Assembly (NCBI RefSeq): GCF_000332995.1
Contig: NZ_BANS01000021.1
Location: forward strand, 62,001-126,000
Source: Gordonia amicalis NBRC 100051 = JCM 11271
Lineage (GTDB): Bacteria > Actinomycetota > Actinomycetes > Mycobacteriales > Mycobacteriaceae
Length of the DNA stretch: 64,000 nucleotides
Direction of reading: 5' to 3'
Position 1 is the stretch's first letter, and the number at the start of each line of letters is the position of its first letter. A program made the translations under genes and the position numbers. Below, piece by piece: positions 50,127 through 57,516 of this stretch. The notes beneath the pieces are model-generated. The model made no database searches and was not told the origin of the DNA. It worked only from the letters and a program-made list of their open reading frames with translations.

Positions 50127-51217
50127 CGGACGCGGATCTGGTGGTGTCCATCGATCAGGCGGTGCCCCCGCTACGGGTCGAGCATCGGTTCGTCGCTGGA
50201 CGGACGACCGCGGTCGTCGGGCCGAACGGTGCCGGCAAATCGACGATGCTGCGGGTGATCGCGGGGTTGTTTCGGGGCGCTGGCGCATCGCGGATCCGCC
50301 TCGGCGATGAGGTGTTTCGCGACGGCCGCGTATTCGTTCCACCGCATCGTCGTGGGATTGCGCTGCTGTCCCAGGACGCGCGGCTCTTCCCGCACCTGAC
50401 CGTCGCGGAGAACGTGGCGTTCGCGCCGTCGGCGCAGCGGATGTCGCGTGCCGAGGTGCGCGAACGAGTGGCGCGGTGGGTGGAGGCCGTCGAGGTCGCG
50501 GAGTTGGTGGACCGCAAACCTGATGAGCTCTCCGGTGGCCAGGCGCAACGTGTGGCGATCGCCCGAGCGCTCGCCGCGGAGCCCCGAATTCTGTTGTTGG
50601 ACGAGCCGTTCCGCGCGCTGGACGTGGATGTGGCGAGCCGGTTGAGGGCGTTGCTTCGAGTTCTGCTCGCCGATCACGGCCGTACGACGATCATGGTGAC
50701 CCACGACCCGGTCGACGCTCTCGGACTCGCGGAGGACATCGTCGTCCTGGACCGGGGGAGGATCGTCGAATCGGGTTCCACGAGTGCGGTGTTGACCAAT
50801 CCCGGGAGCAGGTTCAGCGCATCGCTGTCGGGGCTCAATCTGTTCGTGGGGCGGATCGATGAGGCTTCGACGGTCGTCGACGAGTCCGGAAACCGGGTCG
50901 TCGGGACGGTGGGTGAGGATGTGCCGGCCGGTGGTCTCGGTGCTGGAACGCCTGCCGCCGCGACGTTCTCACCGCGTGCCGTGGCCGTGTATCTCGAAGC
51001 GCCGCACGGTAGCCCGCGAACCATGCTGCGGGCGACCGTCCGTGACGTGGTGCCCCGCGGTGACCACGCAGTGGTCAGCACCGACGTCGGCGGGCAGGTC
51101 GTGGCGGCCGAGGTCACCTGGGCCGCGGTCGCTGACCTGGGGTTGGTCACCGGGATCGAGGTCGTGCTCGTGGTCAAGGCGAGCGAGGTTCGGGTCAGCC
51201 CGGTGGCTGTGGCGTGA
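50123..51217 (+). CDS. modC: Molybdate ABC transporter ATPase ModC
   Basis: A 364-residue ATPase. Walker A GPNGAGKST (about 33-41), Q-loop LLSQDARLFPHLTVAENVAF, signature LSGGQAQRV and Walker B ILLLDEPFRALD are intact. The C-terminal TOBE domain (about 295-360) may sense molybdate for feedback inhibition. GTG 50123 overlaps the modB stop. The operon ends at a long perfect palindrome three bases downstream. Confidence 0.94.
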   Translation: MTDADLVVSIDQAVPPLRVEHRFVAGRTTAVVGPNGAGKSTMLRVIAGLFRGAGASRIRLGDEVFRDGRVFVPPHRRGIALLSQDARLFPHLTVAENVAFAPSAQRMSRAEVRERVARWVEAVEVAELVDRKPDELSGGQAQRVAIARALAAEPRILLLDEPFRALDVDVASRLRALLRVLLADHGRTTIMVTHDPVDALGLAEDIVVLDRGRIVESGSTSAVLTNPGSRFSASLSGLNLFVGRIDEASTVVDESGNRVVGTVGEDVPAGGLGAGTPAAATFSPRAVAVYLEAPHGSPRTMLRATVRDVVPRGDHAVVSTDVGGQVVAAEVTWAAVADLGLVTGIEVVLVVKASEVRVSPVAVA

Positions 51218-51219
51218 CC

Positions 51220-51279
51220 GCAGACCTCATTTCGATGTTGCGACTTCGATCGAAGTCGCAACATCGAAATGAAGTCTGC
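51220..51279. terminator. 60-base palindrome after modC
   Basis: Bases 51227-51272 form a 46-base perfect palindrome with no loop (centre CTTCGATCGAAG). Flanking GCAGAC (51220-51225) and GTCTGC (51274-51279) extend it to 60 bases with one mismatched pair. It can act as a two-way terminator for modC and for the convergent minus-strand cassette. A related palindrome with the same CAGACCTC end lies at 53804-53842. Confidence 0.85.
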
Positions 51280-51317
51280 GAGTCAGAGGACTACTTGCGG
51301 GTCCGGGCCGTTGCGGA

Positions 51318-51452
51318 TTATCGAGTGACGATGTAGGCGACCAGGATTCCGGCGATGAAGGCCAGAAGGGGAAATGTGACCCAGATTGCCAGTCTTCCGG
51401 TGAAGTAGGTCTTCAGTTGCCGCCACTGTTGTGGATCGTTCTCGCTAGCCAA
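51318..51452 (-). CDS. 44-residue single-TM protein at end of cassette
   Basis: Minus-strand TTG 51452 with GGAG 5 bases upstream gives MASENDPQQWRQLKTYFTG followed by RLAIWVTFPLLAFIAG and ILVAYIVTR, stopping at TAA 51318-51320. It has a polar 18-residue head and one long hydrophobic helix. The start overlaps the end of the preceding gene by 40 bases. The KTYF-x2-RLA core resembles KTYL-x2-KLA of the 61-residue protein two genes upstream, so the two look like paralogues. A membrane immunity or accessory role is inference from context. Confidence 0.55.
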   Translation of the reverse strand: MASENDPQQWRQLKTYFTGRLAIWVTFPLLAFIAGILVAYIVTR

Positions 51453-51979
51453 TGCTTCTCCATTTCCAAGATTTCTTGCTCGATGTCATACCAGGTGTCA
51501 GAAGTGGTCGTTGCGGTGAAGATCGAAAGAGCAGACTTTCCGTCCATGGGGGTGCTGAATGCTGCCTGCACACGGAGGACTCTGAGGGCAAGGCCGTTCG
51601 ATGTGTATGTGCCCTCGTCTCTACAGAGGTATCCATCGACATCAACGTGGTGGGCCAGCGGGGTTGATTCTGGCAATGCTGCAATATCGAGTGCTGTATC
51701 GAGATCGCCTAGGCGAATTGCGTCGCCGGTGTCGAATCTGAAGTATTGAATGGCGATGTTTGCAGCGAACTGGGGCGGGGGTTCTTTGGATCGAATGAGC
51801 ACCCTGCTCGCGCCGGCGACATGCGCGGCTTCGGCGTCCCAGTCGTACCAAGCCGGGGGGCTGACGAAATCCTGGTCACGGGTCGTAGCAACGAGTGTCG
51901 CAACACTACCGAAGTTCACGAGCGCGTACTCGAGCGCGGCAATCATCTTCGGTCAGTTACCTTCTTTGTCTAATTCCAT
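51413..51979 (-). pseudogene. LpqN/Mog1-PsbP-fold-like soluble protein with in-frame stop at codon 9
   Basis: The natural start appears to be ATG 51979 (AGGGG 7 bases upstream, overlapping the previous stop), reading MELDKEGN, then TGA (51953-51955), then PKMIAALEYALVNFG. A TGG to TGA change would explain the stop. Without it, ATG 51946 gives 177 residues lacking the first 11. The protein has beta-strand-rich segments (AANIAIQYFRF, ALRVLRVQAAF, ALSIFTATTT) and a C-terminal helix, resembling the LpqN or DcrB/Mog1-PsbP fold. This assignment is by eye and weak. A chaperone or immunity role is inference. Confidence 0.5.
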
Positions 51980-52155
51980 GTGCTAACCCCTAAAAGAAAC
52001 CCGAGGAAGAATGTGACCCCGGAGGGCAGGACGGCAAGTTTGTTCATCAAATATGTCTTTACAACAGTAGACGAGTGGGAATAACTCTCGGCCAACGATT
52101 GGGCGGGTTTAGCGGGACTGTTGTCCCGGTGTCTTCCCGATTCGCGGTAGCTCAT
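51970..52155 (-). CDS. 61-residue single-TM protein
   Basis: The ATG at 52155 shares its A with the TAA of the restored frame of the upstream gene (TAATG), implying translational coupling. The product has a polar 32-residue head (MSYRESGRHRDNSPAKPAQS...) and one hydrophobic helix (LAVLPSGVTFFLGFLLGV). The STVVKTYL-x2-KLA segment is shared with the 44-residue protein downstream. Not recognised as any named family. Position after a putative membrane-active effector fits an immunity protein, but this is untested. Confidence 0.6.
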   Translation of the reverse strand: MSYRESGRHRDNSPAKPAQSLAESYSHSSTVVKTYLMNKLAVLPSGVTFFLGFLLGVSTWN

Positions 52156-53302
52156 TAGTCAAACCAACCCTTCACCATCTTGCCTACGCTCGATCCGGCA
52201 CTACTTCCCAGAGCAGCCCCGATCCCAGCACCGATTGCGATTCCTACCGGTCCAGCGAAAGTGCCGACAGCAGCACCCGCCAGAGCACCGCCGACGGCCC
52301 CTCCGGCGAGGCGCCCGCACCGGATGCGATTGCGTCTCCGCCGTCCTGAAGGCCAGCGTCGTACTTGCGGTACTCGTCATACATCGTGACCGCAACTCCT
52401 GCAGCGGAAGCACCACGACTCAGGAACTTGCCCGTCGTCTGAAGCATGCCTTGATCGGCTTGGCGGAGGGCGTGACGGCCCATCTCCGTGGCTTGCCAGT
52501 TGCTCCCGATCCCGTCCACGAACTCTAGTGCTCCCGTAACCGCCATTCCTCCGAGCGGGTGGGGGTTGAGCTCTAATGCGGTCCGGATGTACTCGAGTCG
52601 AGATCGCTCGATGTTGGCATTCTCGCCACGTCGGATTCGATCCAGTTGCTCAGGCGTCAGGTCGAATGCTCGCCTGTAGCGGCCGAGTTGTTCGGGTGTC
52701 GCAGAGCCGGCCATCACTGCTTTCGTGTCACTCGCGGCACGCTTGGGATCGACGATTCCGCGGTTCTGAGCCACGGAAGCCGGTGTGATGCCGCCGATCT
52801 CACCGAGCGCGCCATTGATGCCATCACGGGTGGCCGTCACGGTGTCGTCCGCCGCTGTGGCGAGGCTCGACAATGCGGACTGGTGCTCGAACGCTTCCCC
52901 GGCGTCGTACTGGGCGCCGTCCGGTGCACGAGCCGGATCGAAGTTGATCGCGTACCCACGGCTCCCGCGGTCGAGGATGTAACCCCGGCTGTCGGCCAGA
53001 GTGGTTCGACTCTCGAGTGCGGTGATGGCGTTGCGAACGATGGTTGCACCGGTCTGCAGGACCTCTGCGACGTCACCGAATTCGTCGGCGGTGTTCCTGA
53101 TCCATCGGGTGAGGCTCTCAGCCCTGGTGTCGGCGGCATCGCGGGCGTTGCCTCGCCAGTCCGACAGCTTCAGGTTGAGGACGGGGTTGCCGGCTTTCGG
53201 TGCCTCGACCTCCAGATGGGCCTGCAATCGAACGACGCCGAACGCGATCTGCGCCATGACCTCGGGCCTCCACGAGGTCACCTCGTTGTAACTCGGTGGC
53301 AT
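52155..53302 (-). pseudogene. Putative type VII secretion effector with glycine-zipper tail (frameshifted)
   Basis: The intact part (352 residues) has an N-terminal helical WXG/LXG-like domain (about 1-110, with SDWRGNARDAADTRAESLTRWI), a middle region with a repeated TPEQL motif (LTPEQLDRIRRGENANIERSRLEYI) and a helix rich in Met/Gly. The frame then breaks into SPEGPSAVLW and stops at 52244. Shifting one base near 52308 gives 50 more residues, AGGAVGGALAGAAVG... ending VKGWFD, a glycine-zipper membrane segment, with TAA exactly overlapping the next ATG. So a one-base deletion is likely. ATG 53302 is 5 bases after the upstream stop. Confidence 0.6.
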
Positions 53303-53307
53303 AGGGC

Positions 53308-53707
53308 TTACTGCACCGACAACAGGACGCTGAGCGGAACGACGTGGTGGGTCTGGTCGCCTTGGCGAGTGGGGTAGGGGACTGCGTCGCTGATCCGGCC
53401 GGCACTCTGGTCGTCCGTGGCCACGGTGGTGTCCTTGGCGTCCAGGACCAGTTCGGAGAACGCGGAAACCGCGCCGGACAGGTTGGCCAGTGACGACGCG
53501 ATCTGCTCATCGGCTGTGGCCGCCACCACCGACATGTCTGCCGTCGCGCCGGTGAAGTTGCCGGCCAGTTCGCCGAACGTCGACGATGTGCCCTCGAGGC
53601 CAGAGCGAGAAGTGAGCTCGAGCGCCATCAACCGCGAACGACGCGCAGTTCGATACATCCTTCGCAGCGGTGTCGAGTGCTGCTGGATCGACGACCAAGT
53701 CCGACAC
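53308..53707 (-). pseudogene. EspC/WXG100-like type VII secretion partner (frameshifted)
   Basis: GTG 53707 (GGGGGA upstream) begins MSDLVVDPAALDTAAKDVSN and CASFAVD, then the frame changes near 53627. The other frame continues ALELTSRSGLEGTSSTFGEL...AGNFTGATADMSVVAATADEQIAS to TAA 53308, giving about 130 residues in all. The combined chain is a helical hairpin like the EspC/T7SS target family (Val-Asp-Pro start, Ala-rich helices). Each half alone lacks a good start or end, so one indel is inferred. It lies 5 bases upstream of the long effector-like gene. Classification is tentative. Confidence 0.55.
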
Positions 53708-53803
53708 AAATCCCCCGTTGATGTCGCAGACCACGATAGGTGTACCGGCGTCAGCGTAGATCGTCGGGGATGGGGCCGCAGATCGTTGTCCACAGCCGAC
53801 CCC

Positions 53804-53842
53804 CAGACCTCGATCGAAGTCCGGGAGTCGAACCGAGGTCTG
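53804..53842. terminator. Palindrome bordering the cassette
   Basis: CAGACCTCG (53804-53812) and CGAGGTCTG (53834-53842) pair perfectly, with TCGA/TCGA inside. It lies 5 bases after the adenylate cyclase stop (minus strand) and before the cassette promoter. It shares CAGACCTC and TCGATCGAAGTC with the palindrome at 51220-51279. A terminator for the cyclase gene is the simplest role. Confidence 0.65.
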
Positions 53843-53846
53843 CCGG

Positions 53847-54806
53847 TCAGTCGTTGAGCGGCCCGTCGCGATGTGCCTCGAGGACGCGGGCCTTGAGGTG
53901 CTTGTAACCCCGGACCCGCAGTGAGGGCATCGATTTGAGATAGAACCGGTCGTCGGCGCTGATCTCGTCGGCGATGGTGTCGTCGATGAGAGTTGTTCCC
54001 GGGTGGGCGGATCCGGCCAGGCGGGACGCGATGTTGACGGGTTCGCCGAATACGTCGCCGAGTCGGGTCAGCACAGGTCCGCGGGCGAGGCCGACGCGGA
54101 GCGGTGGCAGGTGGTCGTTCTCGGACAACTCGTGGATGCGGATGGCCGCCGCAGCGGCGGCATGCGCGTCCTCGAACGTGAACATCACCGCGTCGCCCAG
54201 CGTCTTGACGACGCGACCGCCGTGATCGACGACGACGTCGAACGTGTCGTCCTCGAACGAACCGAGGAGAGCCTCGAGATCGGTCAGGTCGATCCGCCGC
54301 GAGAGGCTCGTGTAACCGACGATGTCGGCGAACCCGACGATCAGGTCGAACTGTTCATCCGCCGAATGCTCCACGTGACGTTCGAGGGCGAGCGCCATGT
54401 GGCGTCGCCAGATCAGCTGCTGGACCTGACCCAGTGCCGCGCTCATCTGCTCGAGATCCCACGGGGTGTCCGGGTCGTCGGCGATCTCCCGGAGCTGGTC
54501 GGCCTGCCAATCGGCCAGCCTCGACATCGTCTGGCCGATCGCCCGCGCCATGGCGATCTGCGTGGCCTCGGGCATGGCGCCCGACGACGCGGCGAACACG
54601 CGCAACGCGGCGACGTCACTCTCGGTGGCGACTTTGTCATCGGTGGATCGGCGCACGAAACCGAACGCATTCCACGCTTTTTCGGCGAACTCCGGTTCGA
54701 TGCCCAACTGTGCGATCAGCTCGTCGCGCGTGTAGCGGGGCTCGTTGACATCGGCGACGGACGGTCCGCGGTCGTCTCCGGCGAGGGAGCGTGAGTCTTC
54801 CGGCAT
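53847..54806 (-). CDS. Class III adenylate cyclase with N-terminal regulatory domain
   Basis: About 319 residues. The N-terminal half (about 20-140) is the helical regulatory domain seen in Rv1264/Rv2212-type cyclases (RYTRDELIAQLGI, AWNAFGFVRRSTDDKVATESDV). The catalytic domain (about 155-315) has the metal-binding Asp in GFADIVGYTSLSRR, the KTLGDAVMFTF loop with the second Asp, and GEPVNIASRLAG with the transition-state Asn/Arg. It makes cAMP in the cytosol. ATG 54806 is chosen; GTG 54824 is in frame. A phosphodiesterase-like gene occurs at 13.2 kb. Confidence 0.9.
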   Translation of the reverse strand: MPEDSRSLAGDDRGPSVADVNEPRYTRDELIAQLGIEPEFAEKAWNAFGFVRRSTDDKVATESDVAALRVFAASSGAMPEATQIAMARAIGQTMSRLADWQADQLREIADDPDTPWDLEQMSAALGQVQQLIWRRHMALALERHVEHSADEQFDLIVGFADIVGYTSLSRRIDLTDLEALLGSFEDDTFDVVVDHGGRVVKTLGDAVMFTFEDAHAAAAAAIRIHELSENDHLPPLRVGLARGPVLTRLGDVFGEPVNIASRLAGSAHPGTTLIDDTIADEISADDRFYLKSMPSLRVRGYKHLKARVLEAHRDGPLND

Positions 54807-54893
54807 GGAGACAGTGTCTCGCACTGTGCGGCCGGGGGAGGCGCATTGGGTGCAGGATGCGCCTGCGCAACCCGACGCCGTGGGTCCGGCAGG

Positions 54894-56063
54894 TCAGATG
54901 GCGAGCACGCCCTTCATGAGATACGCCATCCGCGCGGCGAATTGGGGGCTCTGGGCTCCCCGGCGCATCCGCACGGCGTCGTTGACGATCGACAGTGCCG
55001 CGTGGACGGCCACCGCGCCCTGGTCGCGCTTGAGTGACGGGTCCACCTCGACGAGCAGATCGGTCCACCGCGCGACGTAACGCCGCTGAATGTCCAACAG
55101 GTCGGTCGCGCTGGGTTGCCCGGCGAGCACCGACGAGTTGTTGAAGCTGACCGAGAGGTCGGGCGTGCTGGTGATGACGTCGACGTAGGAATCAACGAGT
55201 GCGGCCAAGAGTTTCGCCGGGTCGTTGGTTGCACCGTACGCCGCCATCACCCCGGCCTCGAGGCGGGCGCCACTGCGGTGACCGATGGCCACCAGGATTG
55301 CCATCTTCGACGGAAAGTGTTTGTACACACTGGGTCCCGCGATGCCGACGGCGCCCCCGATCTCGTCGACGCCGACATCGGAATAACCGCGATCGGCGAA
55401 CAGTGCGGCCGCGGCGTCGAGGATCTCGTCGCGGCGTGACCGCGTGACACCGGTGACGACCGGCGTCGTGTCGAGTGGCGGCGCGGTCGACGGACTCAGC
55501 GCCAGCAGGCGTCGGACCAGCTTCTCGATCTCTTCGCGGGCACGAGCGCTGGACATCCGGGTGTGATGGACGGTCAGGCTGCCGCTGACGCTCAGGATCG
55601 CCCACGCGAGCTGGACCGCCTCGCGTTCGGTCAGGTCGTCGCGTCCGGTGAGGATCGCGGCCGCCCACTGCCCGATCACCTCGCGGGTGCGGAGCGCGAC
55701 CTGCTTGTTCTGGTCGACGGTCAGGTAGTTGCTCGTCCAGCGCCAGAGCGATGCCGTCTGTGGACTCTTGACCGCGAGCGCGCACACCGTCGAGATCAGC
55801 GTCGCGGCGTCGTTCCCGTGCCTGAGGGCGCGATCGGTGCAGTCCTCGAGGTCGTCGACGCCGGCGAGGACCGCCTGTTCGAGAAGGGACTGCTTGTCGT
55901 CGAAATGCCTGTACACCGACGGTGCGGTGACCCCGGCTGCGCGGGCGATGTCGGCCACCGACACCTGTGCGTAGCCACGCTGGACGAAGAGCGCCGCCGC
56001 GGAATCGACGAGCTGTCGCTTGCGGTCGGCGCCCTTGGTGCGGGTCGTTTTACGGTCAGGCAT
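54894..56063 (-). CDS. Tandem TetR-TetR regulator next to fadAB
   Basis: A 389-residue protein with two complete TetR units. HTH 1 (about 14-60): ALFVQRGYAQVSVADIARAAGVTAPSVYRHFDDKQSLL. HTH 2 (about 210-255): ALFADRGYSDVGVDEIGGAVGIAGPSVYKHFPSKMAIL. Each is followed by a helical ligand domain. One chain thus acts as a pseudo-dimer and may bind two operators. It is divergent from fadA with 129 bases between, so control of beta-oxidation by acyl-CoA is likely. GTAACCAACTGGTGGTT at about 56154-56170 is a possible operator (AACCA/TGGTT arms). Confidence 0.88.
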   Translation of the reverse strand: MPDRKTTRTKGADRKRQLVDSAAALFVQRGYAQVSVADIARAAGVTAPSVYRHFDDKQSLLEQAVLAGVDDLEDCTDRALRHGNDAATLISTVCALAVKSPQTASLWRWTSNYLTVDQNKQVALRTREVIGQWAAAILTGRDDLTEREAVQLAWAILSVSGSLTVHHTRMSSARAREEIEKLVRRLLALSPSTAPPLDTTPVVTGVTRSRRDEILDAAAALFADRGYSDVGVDEIGGAVGIAGPSVYKHFPSKMAILVAIGHRSGARLEAGVMAAYGATNDPAKLLAALVDSYVDVITSTPDLSVSFNNSSVLAGQPSATDLLDIQRRYVARWTDLLVEVDPSLKRDQGAVAVHAALSIVNDAVRMRRGAQSPQFAARMAYLMKGVLAI

Positions 56064-56192
56064 GGTGAACAGACCATAGCGCACATTCACCGATGAGCGA
56101 GAGTCGTTGACCATGGGGTATAGCCAAATAAGTGATTCCGCGTTAGCCTCGGTGAGTAACCAACTGGTGGTTCGTGTGAAAGGAACACTTTC

Positions 56193-57404
56193 GTGCCTGA
56201 TCAAGCATTCATCTACGAGGCGATCCGCACGCCTCGTGGCAAGCAGCGCGGCGGCGCGCTGCACAGCGTCAAGCCGGTCGACCTGGTCTCGGGTCTGATC
56301 GACGAGCTCCTGGCCCGCCACGGCGGTCTCGATCCCGCCGACGTCAACGACGTCATCCTCGGTGTCGTCTCGCCGGTCGGCGAGCAGGGTGCGGTCATCG
56401 CACGCACCGCGGCCCTCAACAGCGGCCTCCCCGAGAGCGTTCCCGGTACTCAGGTCAACCGCTTCTGCGCCTCCGGTCTGGAAGCCACCAACCTCGCCGC
56501 GGCCAAGGTCGCCTCCGGCTTCGACGACCTGGTCATCGCCGGTGGTGTCGAGTCGATGTCGCGCGTCCCGATGGGCAGCGACGGCGGAGCGCTCTTCACC
56601 GACCCCGCGACCGCCTACGACCACTACATCGTCCCCCAGGGCATCGGTGCCGACCTCATCGCCACCATGGAGGGATTCTCGCGCGAGGACGTCGACGCGT
56701 ACGCCGCAGAGTCGCAGGCTCGTGCTGAGAAGGCTTGGGCCAGTGGCTACTTCGCCAAGTCCGTCGTTCCGGTCAAGGACATCAACGGCGTCACCATCCT
56801 CGACCACGACGAGCACCGTCGCCCGGGCTCGACCGTCGAGAGCCTCGGCAAGCTGAAGGCCGCCTTCGCCGCACTCGCCGACATGGCCGGCTTCGACGAC
56901 GTCGCGCTGATGAAGTACCCGAGCGTCGAGAAGATCAACCACGTCCACACCGGTGGCAACAGCTCCGGCATCGTCGACGGTTCGGGCCTCGTGCTCGTCG
57001 GCAGCGAGGCGGCCGGCAAGCGCAACGGCCTCACCCCGCGTGCTCGCGTCGTCTCCTTCGCCGAGGTCGGCAGCGAGCCCACCATCATGCTCACCGGTCC
57101 CACCCCGGCCACCGAGCTGGCACTGAAGAAGGCCGGCCTGACCATCGACGACATCGACGTGTTCGAGCTGAACGAGGCCTTCGCCTCGGTCGTCATGAAG
57201 TGGATGAAGGATCTGAAGGTCCCCCACGAAAAGGTCAACATCAACGGTGGCGCGATCGCCATGGGTCACCCGCTCGGTGCGACCGGCGCGATGATCTACG
57301 GCACCTGCCTCGACGAGCTCGAGCGCACCGGCGGCCGCTACGGCCTGATCACTCTTTGTATCGGTGGCGGCATGGGCGTCGCGACCATCATCGAGCGTCT
57401 CTGA
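56193..57404 (+). CDS. fadA: Acetyl-CoA acyltransferase (thiolase) FadA
   Basis: A 403-residue thiolase with the classic triad: Cys92 in NRFCASGLE, His359 in [11 protein letters not shown], and Cys389 in LCIGGGMG. It cleaves 3-ketoacyl-CoA with CoA. GTG 56193 follows AAAGGA. It precedes fadB by 112 bases that hold direct repeats. Together FadA and FadB form the trifunctional beta-oxidation complex, as for mycobacterial Rv0859-Rv0860. Confidence 0.95.
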   Translation: MPDQAFIYEAIRTPRGKQRGGALHSVKPVDLVSGLIDELLARHGGLDPADVNDVILGVVSPVGEQGAVIARTAALNSGLPESVPGTQVNRFCASGLEATNLAAAKVASGFDDLVIAGGVESMSRVPMGSDGGALFTDPATAYDHYIVPQGIGADLIATMEGFSREDVDAYAAESQARAEKAWASGYFAKSVVPVKDINGVTILDHDEHRRPGSTVESLGKLKAAFAALADMAGFDDVALMKYPSVEKINHVHTGGNSSGIVDGSGLVLVGSEAAGKRNGLTPRARVVSFAEVGSEPTIMLTGPTPATELALKKAGLTIDDIDVFELNEAFASVVMKWMKDLKVPHEKVNINGGAIAMGHPLGATGAMIYGTCLDELERTGGRYGLITLCIGGGMGVATIIERL

Positions 57405-57405
57405 C

Positions 57406-57476
57406 CCTTCGAGGCTCGCTTCGCTCGCTCCTCAGGGAGCAGTGGAGCCGCTCGCTTCGCTCGCTCCTCAGGGAGC
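57406..57476 (+). repeat. Dispersed repeat and 27-base direct repeat between fadA and fadB
   Basis: CCTTCGAGGCTCG (57406-57418) begins a partial copy of the 38-base dispersed element, directly after the fadA stop. A 27-base word starting GCTCGCTTCGCTCGCTCC and ending GGGAGC occurs at 57414-57440 and again at 57450-57476. It contains CTCC...GGAG hairpin-forming arms and may modulate read-through from fadA to fadB. Confidence 0.8.
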
Positions 57477-57516
57477 GACGACCCCTACTCCACGAGAAAG
57501 AACTCTGCGAAACACC

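Noticed and set aside
51953..51955. TGA as a selenocysteine codon
   Set aside because: Position 9 of a small soluble protein, no SECIS-like element recognised, no selenocysteine genes in the window; a TGG to TGA change or re-start at 51946 is simpler.
52300..52316. Programmed ribosomal frameshift in the effector-like gene
   Set aside because: No slippery heptamer (X XXY YYZ) is present at the crossover; a one-base deletion fits better. The same holds for lysE near 21553.
53804..53842. tRNA-like T-arm (GGTTCGACTCC on the minus strand)
   Set aside because: No acceptor stem, anticodon arm or CCA-proximal pairing around it; the word arises inside a symmetric palindrome.
54894..57269. 791-residue minus-strand open frame
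   Set aside because: Only the part from 56063 downstream is protein-like (tandem TetR); the rest is antisense to fadA.
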